From Candidatus Planktophila limnetica (GTDB lineage: Bacteria; Actinomycetota; Actinomycetes; Nanopelagicales; Nanopelagicaceae): 14,738 nucleotides of DNA. Numbering within the stretch: position 1 is the first letter of the stretch; every line of letters starts with the position of its first letter. Shown in pieces: positions 1 to 7,207 of this stretch. The notes beneath the pieces are model-generated. The model ran no database searches and was not told the DNA's origin. It saw only the letters and a list, made by a program, of their open reading frames with translations. Location: the NCBI GenBank assembly GCA_029979485.1, contig JAPOHK010000011.1, forward strand, positions 1 through 14,738. Reading direction: 5' to 3'. Made by a program: the position numbers and the translations under genes.

Positions 1-387
1 AACGGTCGCATTGGCTTTTAGTGCATCTCTCACAGCATGAGCTCCGGGAAAACTCGGCAGCAGCGATGGATGACTATTGATAACTTTAAAATTAGCAACG
101 TATTCAGGAGCCAAAATTCTCATGAACCCAGCACTTACAACTAAGGATGGATTGAGTGATTCGGTAATCAAAAACAACTCTTCATTCCAGGTTTCACGAT
201 TTTCCGCGATGGGGTGCGTAATGATTGGAACTCCAAGCGAAGCGCATTTTGAAACAACTTCGGCTTCTGGCTTATCAGTTAAAACGGCAAGAATGTGTGC
301 GGATAACTCACCGTCCTGAGTCGCGCGAATAATTGCTTCGGCTAACGTACCCGTACCCGAAGCCAGAACAAGCAATCCTCTATCCAT
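1..387 (-). CDS. purN: Phosphoribosylglycinamide formyltransferase, N-terminal part (cut by window edge)
   Basis: This is the 5' part (129 codons) of PurN, which transfers a formyl group from 10-formyltetrahydrofolate to GAR in step three of de novo purine synthesis. I translated it directly from the minus strand, from ATG at 387. The N-terminal SGTGTL loop (residues 10-15) matches the phosphate-binding region of the family. The segment INSHPSLLPSFPGAHA (103-118) holds the catalytic Asn104 and His106, equivalent to E. coli N106 and H108. The remaining third, with the catalytic Asp and the folate-binding part, lies beyond the window; the family is usually about 190-210 aa. The start codon overlaps the stop of the upstream DUF6350 gene by 8 bp, so translational coupling is likely. 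An in-frame TTG lies immediately before the ATG and is a possible alternative start. No strong Shine-Dalgarno is visible, only a purine-rich stretch. purH normally follows. Confidence 0.93.
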   Translation of the reverse strand, partial: MDRGLLVLASGTGTLAEAIIRATQDGELSAHILAVLTDKPEAEVVSKCASLGVPIITHPIAENRETWNEELFLITESLNPSLVVSAGFMRILAPEYVANFKVINSHPSLLPSFPGAHAVRDALKANATV

Positions 388-1480
388 CAATTTTTGATTT
401 TCGAGAAGGCAAGGAAATTCGTGGAATAAAAATTGCCATTGCGATGCCAATTCCCATTTCAAGGGCAACACTCAAAGGAAATTTCCAGAGTGAAGGTCCG
501 ACGGTCGACATTTCTTTAGTAAGTAACGAGCCGCTAGAGAAATACGTAAGAATAAAAACACTTGCAATGCTGACGAAATAACTCTGCCATAACACTCTTG
601 TATTCAGGGCAATAGTCCAACTTGCGAGTAGCGCACCTGCCATAACAAAGAAGAATATAGAAAACAGAAATTGTGGATGTTCCGTTGTTGGAAGTGCACC
701 CAGAATTGGTATCGCAGGTATTTGTGCAACGCTATGTTCGAGTGGGGAGACCAATGTATTTGATCCAACTCCAAATCCTGTGCCACTTAAGTACGCCATT
801 GTTGATACAGCTGCATTTGGTAGGTAAACAATATTGATTAAAAGAAGCAAAAATCCACCGATAATTCCTGGACGTAAAACTGTAATCAGGTCTTTAACAG
901 TCGAAAGGTTTATAAACAGAGAGATGGAAAGAAATATCGCACTGATAGCCAACAGCAAAGCGACGATGCGAGTTCCTAAATTAACGGGTTGAGTTAGTGT
1001 TACTTTTTTACCCACAGTTAATGTAGTCAGATACACACACGGAATTAATATTGCAATTGCTGAATACCAAACAGGTCGAATTGAATCTGTTTTGGATATA
1101 AAAATCAAGAGTTCTGCGATTAAACAATAAATTATTGTGAAGTGCACTCGAGCAATATTTATCAAATTTGTGTCTCTGTCCAAGCGATCAACTATTTTTG
1201 AAAATGAACTTCTTATTGCCAGAAATGGGAAAATTAAAGCGCCGAGTGGTAAATATGAGAAAAATCCTTGGACTCCTGCAGGTGGAATGCTGAGTGCAAA
1301 TGGAATGTTGTGAACGCCGAGCCACACCCAGATTGCAGCGCGAATTGGATCAGATGTATTTCCAGTGATGCTTCCAGCAGTTGCCCATGCGATTAAAGAT
1401 AGAAATGCGATTGGTAACAGTACGAGTGCAATGCTGCGCAGAACTTGTGACAACGAGACCCATAGGACACGTTGAAACAT
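380..1480 (-). CDS. DUF6350 family multi-spanning membrane protein (PerM-like)
   Basis: A 366-aa integral membrane protein with about nine or ten hydrophobic segments, for example near residues 12-35, 72-90, 108-130, 135-156, 170-192, 203-225, 272-295 and 300-320. It ends in a short basic cytoplasmic tail. The central block YLPNAAVSTMAYLSGTGFGV, followed by a Pro-rich LGALP stretch, resembles the actinobacterial DUF6350 family. The family's M. tuberculosis member Rv0955 (PerM) sits in the same sucD-purN interval and has been linked to cell division. That position is the main support for the family call here, and the molecular function remains unknown. The start ATG lies 5 bp after the sucD stop without a clear Shine-Dalgarno, and the stop overlaps purN by 8 bp, so it is almost certainly co-transcribed with sucCD and purN. 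Confidence 0.85.
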   Translation of the reverse strand: MFQRVLWVSLSQVLRSIALVLLPIAFLSLIAWATAGSITGNTSDPIRAAIWVWLGVHNIPFALSIPPAGVQGFFSYLPLGALIFPFLAIRSSFSKIVDRLDRDTNLINIARVHFTIIYCLIAELLIFISKTDSIRPVWYSAIAILIPCVYLTTLTVGKKVTLTQPVNLGTRIVALLLAISAIFLSISLFINLSTVKDLITVLRPGIIGGFLLLLINIVYLPNAAVSTMAYLSGTGFGVGSNTLVSPLEHSVAQIPAIPILGALPTTEHPQFLFSIFFFVMAGALLASWTIALNTRVLWQSYFVSIASVFILTYFSSGSLLTKEMSTVGPSLWKFPLSVALEMGIGIAMAIFIPRISLPSRKSKIDG

Positions 1481-1485
1481 AAAAA

Positions 1486-2367
1486 CTAGCGCCCCAATAT
1501 TGCGCGCATTAATTGCGCGCTCTCACTTGGTGTTTTACCTACTTTAACTCCGGCTGCTTCAAGTGCATCTTTCTTCGCCTGCGCAGTTCCTGATGAACCG
1601 GAAACAATTGCACCAGCGTGACCCATTGTTTTTCCTTCGGGAGCTGTGAATCCTGCAACGTAACCCACAACAGGTTTTGTGACGTATTCACTAATAAATG
1701 CAGCAGCGCGCTCTTCAGCATCGCCGCCAATTTCACCAATCATGACAATCGCTTTAGTTTCTGGATCATCTTGAAATGCCCGTAAGCAATCGATGTGAGT
1801 TGTCCCGATAACAGGATCACCTCCGATTCCAACTGCAGTACTAAAACCAATATCGCGTAGTTCATACATCATTTGGTAAGTGAGAGTTCCGGATTTTGAG
1901 ACTAAACCAATAGGACCGCTGCCTGTGATGTCCGCTGGAATGATTCCAACATTTGATTGTCCCGGACTTATTAGTCCTGGGCAGTTCGGTCCAATAATTC
2001 GGGTTGTTCCTTTAGTTACTGCGTGCGCATAAAAGCTTGCAGAGTCATGGACTGGAATTCCTTCAGTAATCACAACCACTAGTGGCATTGCAGCATCGAT
2101 TGCATCAATAACTGCAGCCTTTGCAAACTTTGGGGGAACGAAGACAACTGAAGTGTTTGCGCCAGTGGCACTCATTGCTTCGGAAACGGTATTAAAAACT
2201 GGAAGAATATGTCCGTCAATATCTACACTCTGACCACCCTTGCCTGGAGTAACTCCACCGACAACTTTTGTACCAGATGCCAACATGCGTTTTGTATGCT
2301 TAGTTCCTTCAGCGCCAGTCATTCCTTGAACTATGACAACACTTTTTTCATTGAGAAAGATAGACAT
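1486..2367 (-). CDS. sucD: Succinate-CoA ligase (ADP-forming) subunit alpha
   Basis: A 293-aa alpha subunit of succinyl-CoA synthetase, which couples cleavage of succinyl-CoA to nucleotide triphosphate formation in the TCA cycle. The N-terminal Rossmann CoA-binding domain starts with VQGMTGAEG (13-21). GPNCPG (126-131) and [10 protein letters not shown] (180-189) are the family signatures. The phosphorylated active-site histidine is His250 in GHAGAI, equivalent to E. coli His246. Length is normal. The ATG overlaps the last base of the sucC stop (TAATG arrangement), typical of stoichiometric, translationally coupled subunits. The DUF6350 gene follows after 5 bp. Confidence 0.97.
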   Translation of the reverse strand: MSIFLNEKSVVIVQGMTGAEGTKHTKRMLASGTKVVGGVTPGKGGQSVDIDGHILPVFNTVSEAMSATGANTSVVFVPPKFAKAAVIDAIDAAMPLVVVITEGIPVHDSASFYAHAVTKGTTRIIGPNCPGLISPGQSNVGIIPADITGSGPIGLVSKSGTLTYQMMYELRDIGFSTAVGIGGDPVIGTTHIDCLRAFQDDPETKAIVMIGEIGGDAEERAAAFISEYVTKPVVGYVAGFTAPEGKTMGHAGAIVSGSSGTAQAKKDALEAAGVKVGKTPSESAQLMRAILGR

Positions 2368-3530
2368 TACTTTGCCGCCAATTCTGCAGCGCGATTTGCT
2401 GCTCCATCCATAGTGTCTACTTGCTCAATTAATGGATGTGCTGCTGCTTTAAGGATTGCACGTCCTTCAATAACATTATTTCCATCTAGTCGAACCACGA
2501 TTGGCTTTGTCGCTTTTGCGCCGAGTAATTCGAGCGCTTGAACAATTCCATTAGCAACAGCATCACATGCTGTGATTCCGCCAAATACGTTTACAAAAAC
2601 GCTCTTTACATCTGAATCTCCCAAAATAATCGAGAGTCCATCGGCCATCACTTGTGCTGATGCTCCACCGCCAATGTCTAAGAAGTTTGCTGGGCGAACT
2701 CCCCCGAATTTTTCTCCTGCATATGCAACGACATCAAGCGTGCTCATTACAAGACCAGCACCATTACCAATAATTCCAACTTGTCCGTCAAGTTTTACGT
2801 AGTTGAGATCCTTTTCTTTAGCTGCCGCTTCTAGAGCATTCGTTGCAGCATGATCGATCAGCGCTTCGTGATCTGGATGTCTAAAGCCAGCGTTGTCATC
2901 TAAAGTTACTTTGCCATCTAGAGCGATTATTTTTCCATCAACTGTTTTAACTAGTGGGTTTACTTCGACCAGGGTTGCATCCTCGGATTGAAAAACTTTC
3001 CAGAGTGTCAGCAGAACTGCTTCAACTTGTGGTGCAACATCTGCCGGAAACGCAGCAGCTGCAACAATCTCTTTCGCCTTTTGCGCCGTAATTCCGATGT
3101 TGGCATCTACAGGAATTTTTGCCAATTTTTCAGGAGCGGTGTGGGCTACTTCCTCGATATCCATTCCACCTGAAACAGATGCCATGACAAGAAAAGTTCG
3201 ATTGGACCGATCTAACAAAATTGCTAAGTAATACTCAGAATCAATTGGAGCGGCTTGGGCAATCATCACTGTGCGAACAGTGTGACCTTTAATGTCCATT
3301 CCAAGGATTGCACTTGCCTTTTCTTGTGCTTCCGCGGCATCTGCTGCAACTTTTACTCCGCCAGCTTTTCCGCGGCCACCAACTTTGACTTGAGCCTTTA
3401 CCACAACTTTTCCGCCAATTTTTGCTGCGGCATCATGTGCTTGTTGTGGAGTCGTTGCGATAGCTGCAGCAAGTACAGGTACTCCGTGTTTTTCAAAGAG
3501 ATCTCGCGCTTGGTATTCAAAGAGATCCAC
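2367..3530 (-). CDS. sucC: Succinate-CoA ligase (ADP-forming) subunit beta
   Basis: A 387-aa beta subunit that supplies the ATP-grasp nucleotide-binding domain and part of the CoA site. It opens with [19 protein letters not shown], the usual SucC N-terminus. The ATP-grasp loop [14 protein letters not shown] spans residues 45-58. VEVNPL (188-193) carries a metal-binding Glu/Asn pair, and the C-terminal ligase-CoA domain shows GNGAGL (255-260) and NVFGGIT (314-320). Length matches the family. The start codon is GTG at 3530, backed by a GGAG Shine-Dalgarno at 3537-3540, six bases upstream. The gene lies 40 bp after pcrA; that gap holds a weak terminator-like hairpin and a possible separate promoter, so sucC may be only partly dependent on pcrA transcription. 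Confidence 0.97.
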   Translation of the reverse strand: MDLFEYQARDLFEKHGVPVLAAAIATTPQQAHDAAAKIGGKVVVKAQVKVGGRGKAGGVKVAADAAEAQEKASAILGMDIKGHTVRTVMIAQAAPIDSEYYLAILLDRSNRTFLVMASVSGGMDIEEVAHTAPEKLAKIPVDANIGITAQKAKEIVAAAAFPADVAPQVEAVLLTLWKVFQSEDATLVEVNPLVKTVDGKIIALDGKVTLDDNAGFRHPDHEALIDHAATNALEAAAKEKDLNYVKLDGQVGIIGNGAGLVMSTLDVVAYAGEKFGGVRPANFLDIGGGASAQVMADGLSIILGDSDVKSVFVNVFGGITACDAVANGIVQALELLGAKATKPIVVRLDGNNVIEGRAILKAAAHPLIEQVDTMDGAANRAAELAAK

Positions 3531-3551
3531 AGAAAACTCCAGTCATATCGT

Positions 3552-3572
3552 AAAAAAGTATTTGCTAATACT
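3552..3572 (-). terminator. Weak hairpin plus T-tract at the pcrA stop codon (possible attenuator)
   Basis: On the minus strand a perfect 6-bp stem AGTATT/AATACT with a 4-base loop (3557-3572) is followed by five T residues (3556-3552). The stem has only one G-C pair, so it would be a weak intrinsic terminator or attenuator. It overlaps the pcrA stop codon and lies just before the sucC ribosome binding site. Confidence 0.35.
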
Positions 3573-3584
3573 AGAGCTTCTCAA
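3555..3584 (-). promoter_or_regulatory. Possible sucC promoter
   Basis: Reading the minus strand, TTGAGA (3584-3579) is followed after 18 bp by TACTTT (3560-3555). Transcription would start near 3548 and give a leader of about 18 nt containing the GGAG Shine-Dalgarno of sucC. The -35 is good (5 of 6) and the -10 is mediocre. The site overlaps the end of pcrA. This is inference from pattern only. Confidence 0.33.
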
Positions 3585-5817
3585 CTGGTGCATAACGCAG
3601 CAGTAATCGCTTCTCACCGTACTGCCCGAAGTTTATGGTGGCTTCGGACTTATCGCCTTCACCTGCAATAGCAACAACAGTTCCGAGTCCAAATGTGTCA
3701 TGTGACACACGCTCGCCCACCGCTAATTGCATTGCAGTGCTTTTCTTTCCTGTCGGGCGAGGTGGCGGTGCGGTTGCAACACGAGTTTTTCTAACAAGTG
3801 AAGGAGACAGTGATGCGGATGAACCACCGTGATTTCTCCACTCAATTACACCTTCAGGAATTTCATCTAAAAATCGTGATGCAGGGTTATATGTTGGCGA
3901 GCCCCACGAAGATCTGTATTCCGCGCGAGAAATATAGAGTCGTTTTTCTGCGCGCGTAAGACCAACGTATGCGAGACGTCGTTCTTCTTCGATTTCATCT
4001 TTCTCCCCAAGTGTTCGTGAGTGCGGAAATATTCCATCTTCCATTCCCGTGAGAAATACTGTTGGAAATTCCAAACCTTTAGCAGTGTGCAGAGTCATCA
4101 GTGTTACAACTCCACCTCGATCTTCACCCTCAGGAATTTCATCTGCATCTGCAACAAGTGAAACTTTTTCAAGGAAGCCTGCGAGTGAGATTTCTTCATC
4201 TTCGCCTAATTCATCAAATGGTCGCTCTTCGTACTCCATTGAAACCGCAACTAATTCCTTAAGGTTTTCTACACGAACTTCATCTTGCGGATCTGTACTG
4301 GAAGATAATTCTGATAATAATCCTGATTGCTCAAGAATGGCTTCGATGATTACTGATGGACGAGTCTTAGCTTCAACTAACGTGCGAAGAGCTACCATCA
4401 TTGAAACAAACTCTTTAACCGACTGCGCTGCTCGATTAGGCATTCCAGAGACTTTCTCGCATTGCGATAATCCACTCCAGAAAGAAAGATTATTTAATTG
4501 CGCGTACTGATCAACGCACTCGATTGCCCGGTCACCGATTCCACGCTTTGGAACATTAATTATTCTTCGAAGTGAAATCTCATCTTCTAAATTAGCGAGG
4601 ACTCGTAAATACGCCAAGAGATCCTTAATTTCTTTACGTTCGTAGAATCGAAGACCACCAACGACTTTATAAGGCAAAGCCGAGCGCATAAAAACTTCTT
4701 CAAAAACGCGAGATTGCGCATTTGTGCGATAAAAAATAGCCGTATCTCCTGGCTCGGATTGACCACTTCGCTGTAACTCTCGAATTTCATCTTTTATAAA
4801 TTCTGCTTCGTCGTGTTCGGACTCTGCGACATAACCAATCAGTGGCGCTCCTGCACCCTCTTCGGACCACAGATTTTTCTCTTTGCGACCTTCATTTTTT
4901 GTAATCACAGCATTTGCAGCTGAGAGTATGTTTTGAGTTGAACGATAGTTTTGTTCTAGCAAGACGGTCGTGGCATTTGGATAATCCAGCTCAAATTGAA
5001 GAATGTTTCGAATTGTTGCTCCTCGGAAACCGTAAATTGATTGATCAGCATCGCCCACAACGCATAACTCAGCCGGCGCTAAACCCTCTTCTGCACTTCC
5101 GACAAGCTCTTTCACCAAAATGTATTGCGCATGATTCGTATCCTGATATTCATCGACCAACACATGTTTGAAGCGAGATCGCAAACGAGCCTTTGCTTCT
5201 GGAAACTTCTGGATTACTTCAACTGTTTTCAAAATAAGATCATCAAAATCCATCGCATTTGCTTGCTGCAATCTACGTTGATAAACAGCATAAACATCTG
5301 CAACAACCTCTTCGAACTGGTTCTTGGTCGCGTTTACATAATCGTGTGGACCCATCAGCTCGTTTTTTGCATTAGAAATAATTGATTGGAATTGGCGCGC
5401 TGGATAGCGTTTTGGATCCAAGTTAAGTTCTTTTGCAACGATAGTTATCAATCGCAAACTATCTGCTGAATCATAAATGCTAAACGCATTGCCATATCCG
5501 AGTCGTACAGCTTCTTGTCTCAGCAATCGCACGCATGCTGAGTGAAATGTTGAGACCCACATTGATTTCGCAACTGGACCAACTAGCGCTGCTACGCGTT
5601 CTTTCATTTCGCCGGCAGCTTTGTTTGTAAATGTGATAGCTAAAATTTCATACGGTGCGACACCACGACGGGCCATTAAGTAAGCGATTCTGCGAGTCAA
5701 CACTCGTGTTTTTCCAGAACCAGCACCTGCAACTACTAGAAGTGGTCCACCGCTATGGGTAACAGCGGCTTGCTGTTGCGGATTGAGCCCTTCTAGTAAG
5801 GCATCGGTACTTTCCAT
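3571..5817 (-). CDS. pcrA: ATP-dependent DNA helicase PcrA/UvrD (superfamily 1A)
   Basis: A 748-aa 3'-5' DNA helicase that acts in nucleotide excision repair and in clearing RecA or stalled complexes. Motifs occur in order: Q-motif LNPQQQAAV (11-19), Walker A AGAGSGKTR (30-38), motif Ia AITFTNKAAGEM (60-71), Walker B VDEYQD (221-226), motif III GDADQSIYGFRGA (255-267), motif IV QNYRST (289-294), motif V MTLHTAKGLEF (574-584) and motif VI AYVGLTRAEKRL (616-627). After a Pro/Ser-rich linker comes a C-terminal Tudor-like domain (about 698-748, GERVSHDTFGLGTVV), which in PcrA family members contacts RNA polymerase. The reading frame stays open 27 codons upstream to 5898, but I place the start at ATG 5817. 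That is where family homology begins, the extension would run into the divergent deacetylase gene, and a TATACT -10 box sits 7 nt upstream, pointing to a leaderless mRNA. Confidence 0.95.
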   Translation of the reverse strand: MESTDALLEGLNPQQQAAVTHSGGPLLVVAGAGSGKTRVLTRRIAYLMARRGVAPYEILAITFTNKAAGEMKERVAALVGPVAKSMWVSTFHSACVRLLRQEAVRLGYGNAFSIYDSADSLRLITIVAKELNLDPKRYPARQFQSIISNAKNELMGPHDYVNATKNQFEEVVADVYAVYQRRLQQANAMDFDDLILKTVEVIQKFPEAKARLRSRFKHVLVDEYQDTNHAQYILVKELVGSAEEGLAPAELCVVGDADQSIYGFRGATIRNILQFELDYPNATTVLLEQNYRSTQNILSAANAVITKNEGRKEKNLWSEEGAGAPLIGYVAESEHDEAEFIKDEIRELQRSGQSEPGDTAIFYRTNAQSRVFEEVFMRSALPYKVVGGLRFYERKEIKDLLAYLRVLANLEDEISLRRIINVPKRGIGDRAIECVDQYAQLNNLSFWSGLSQCEKVSGMPNRAAQSVKEFVSMMVALRTLVEAKTRPSVIIEAILEQSGLLSELSSSTDPQDEVRVENLKELVAVSMEYEERPFDELGEDEEISLAGFLEKVSLVADADEIPEGEDRGGVVTLMTLHTAKGLEFPTVFLTGMEDGIFPHSRTLGEKDEIEEERRLAYVGLTRAEKRLYISRAEYRSSWGSPTYNPASRFLDEIPEGVIEWRNHGGSSASLSPSLVRKTRVATAPPPRPTGKKSTAMQLAVGERVSHDTFGLGTVVAIAGEGDKSEATINFGQYGEKRLLLRYAPVEKL

Positions 5818-5824
5818 GGCGGTG

Positions 5825-5830
5825 AGTATA
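5825..5830 (-). promoter_or_regulatory. -10 box for a leaderless pcrA transcript
   Basis: TATACT on the minus strand ends 7 nt before the pcrA ATG (5817), so the expected transcription start falls at or next to the start codon. There is no Shine-Dalgarno in the sequence between, which agrees with leaderless translation. No convincing -35 is visible. Confidence 0.5.
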
Positions 5831-5832
5831 TT
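5827..5832 (+). promoter_or_regulatory. -10 box for the PIG-L deacetylase gene, overlapping the pcrA -10
   Basis: TATATT on the plus strand lies 12 nt before the ATG at 5845 and shares four bases with the divergent pcrA -10. It would give a leader of about 5-6 nt. No clear -35 is seen. The whole intergenic gap is only 27 bp (5818-5844). Confidence 0.4.
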
Positions 5833-5844
5833 AGGCTTACCGAT

Positions 5845-6570
5845 ATGGAACCGATTGCAGATACCGAAATCAAGCGCGTGCTTGTTGTTAACGCCCACCC
5901 TGATGATTCAGATTTTGGTGCATCCGGAACCATTGCACAGTGGGTAAAAAAAGGAATACAAGTGTCATATGTGTTCTGCACAAATGGTGATCAAGGTGGC
6001 GAGGCATCGGGAATCGCGAAAGAAGATATGCCACAAGTGCGTCAACGCGAACAACGCGAAGCTGGTGCTGTTATCGGCGTAACTGACATTACATTTTTAA
6101 ATTATGTTGACGGGCATCTCGAAGCAACTATTGCGCTACGAAAAGATATTGTTCGCCAAATTCGTCGCGTTAAACCGGATCGAATGGTCTGCCAGAGCCC
6201 TGAACGAAATTGGGAAAGAATTGGCGCGAGCCATCCAGACCACTTGGCCGCAGGAGAAGCTGCTGTTCAAGCGGTATATCCGGATGCTCGAAACCCTTTT
6301 GCTTTTACGGATCTCTTAGAAAAAGAAAATTTAGAACCGTGGAAAGTGCGCGAAATATGGATGATGGGATTCTCAAACCCAGATCACTTTGTGGACGTTA
6401 CCGACACATTTGATTTGAAAATAAAAGCGCTACACGCTCACGCATCACAAACTTCGCATAACCCGGATTTAGAGAAAATGGTTCGCGAATGGGGTGGCCG
6501 CAATGCAGCCGCAGCAGGTTTTGCAGAAGGAAGACTTGCTGAAGCCTTTAAGTTAGTTAATACGAATTAA
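5845..6570 (+). CDS. PIG-L/LmbE family zinc-dependent deacetylase
   Basis: A 241-aa protein of the PIG-L (LmbE, GlcNAc-PI de-N-acetylase) superfamily. These enzymes remove N-acetyl groups from glucosamine conjugates; MshB and Mca of mycothiol metabolism and BshB are relatives. The first metal motif is VNAHPDDSDFG: His18 and Asp21 are expected zinc ligands and Asp20 the catalytic base. The usual HPDDE has Asp23 two residues on, a variant I believe is common in an actinobacterial subgroup. The second motif ASHPDHLAAG gives His130 and His133, the latter being the third zinc ligand. The fold begins with a Rossmann-like strand RVLVVNAHP. There is no signal peptide, so it is cytoplasmic. The substrate cannot be read from sequence; a mycothiol-related or sugar substrate is only a guess. 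It stands alone on the plus strand, divergent from pcrA, and its stop overlaps the stop of the convergent cyclophilin gene by 4 bp. Confidence 0.88.
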   Translation: MEPIADTEIKRVLVVNAHPDDSDFGASGTIAQWVKKGIQVSYVFCTNGDQGGEASGIAKEDMPQVRQREQREAGAVIGVTDITFLNYVDGHLEATIALRKDIVRQIRRVKPDRMVCQSPERNWERIGASHPDHLAAGEAAVQAVYPDARNPFAFTDLLEKENLEPWKVREIWMMGFSNPDHFVDVTDTFDLKIKALHAHASQTSHNPDLEKMVREWGGRNAAAAGFAEGRLAEAFKLVNTN

Positions 6571-6578
6571 TTAACTAA
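6553..6578. repeat. AT-only inverted repeat over the overlapping convergent stop codons
   Basis: TTAGTTAA (6553-6560) and TTAACTAA (6571-6578) are perfect inverted repeats around a 10-base spacer. Inside, TTAAT/ATTAA (6557-6561 and 6566-6570) forms an alternative 4-base-loop hairpin. The arms include codons for Leu-Val-Asn at the end of both convergent proteins. No T-tract follows on either strand, so this is not a classical terminator. Confidence 0.55.
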
Positions 6579-7205
6579 GACTTTCGAAATCGCAATAGTT
6601 TTTGCTGGCTTGCCATCTGGTGCACCACCTACTGCGCCAGCCTTTGCAACTGCCTTGACGATATCTAAGCCAGATGTGATGGTTCCCCAAATTGTGTAAC
6701 TAGGTGCAAGTGTTGTGTTCGCATAGACCAAGAAAAATTGACTTCCGTTTGTGTTTGGACCTGAATTCGCCATTGCAACTGTACCCGCTGGATAGTTATT
6801 GCTCTTATTGGCAGGCAAGTTTTCATCTGGGTATGTGAATTGCGGACCACCGCTACCAGTTGCTGTTGGATCTCCGCACTGCAAAACAAATAATCCCTGA
6901 GTAGTTAATCGATGACAGAGCGAGTCATTGTAATAACCTCCTTTTGCAAGGGCTGCAATCGAAGTCATTGTGAATGGTGCTTTAGAACCAACAGTAGTAA
7001 TGACTATGTTTCCGCAATTGGTAACGAGTGTAAATTTCTTTGGAAAAGTTGTTAAAACTTTCTTTGGAGTTGCAATCTTCTTTGGTGCGTGTCCAACAGC
7101 TTTAGTTGGCGTGCACTTGACTGCTGCAGCTTGTGCTGATGGCACAAAGGAAATGGAAGTAATTGCAAATAGAATTCCGATTGCTGTTGCTAGCTTTTTC
7201 TTCAC
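6567..7205 (-). CDS. Secreted cyclophilin-type peptidyl-prolyl cis-trans isomerase
   Basis: A 212-aa cyclophilin with a Sec signal peptide: basic MKKK, a hydrophobic core at about 5-22, and a likely cleavage after SAQA (residue 26 or nearby). The mature protein would act outside the membrane as a proline isomerase or folding helper. Family signatures are CHRL (97-100) with the catalytic Arg99, LQCGDP (108-113) with Gln109, and NTNGSQFFL (151-159). The canonical FHR is CHR here, and Cys97 and Cys110 face each other across a short loop. With Cys31 and Cys64 there are four cysteines, which could form disulphides in the exported protein. I chose GTG 7205 rather than GTG 7217: it starts 2 nt after the guaA stop, has a GGGAG Shine-Dalgarno five bases upstream, and gives a typical signal peptide. 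Last gene of the guanine cluster and probably co-transcribed with guaA. Confidence 0.88.
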   Translation of the reverse strand: MKKKLATAIGILFAITSISFVPSAQAAAVKCTPTKAVGHAPKKIATPKKVLTTFPKKFTLVTNCGNIVITTVGSKAPFTMTSIAALAKGGYYNDSLCHRLTTQGLFVLQCGDPTATGSGGPQFTYPDENLPANKSNNYPAGTVAMANSGPNTNGSQFFLVYANTTLAPSYTIWGTITSGLDIVKAVAKAGAVGGAPDGKPAKTIAISKVLVN

Positions 7206-7207
7206 TT

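Noticed and set aside
4049..4510. Open frame of 153 codons antisense to pcrA
   Set aside because: Low-complexity Ser/Thr-rich translation with no recognisable motif, lying entirely within conserved helicase motifs on the other strand.
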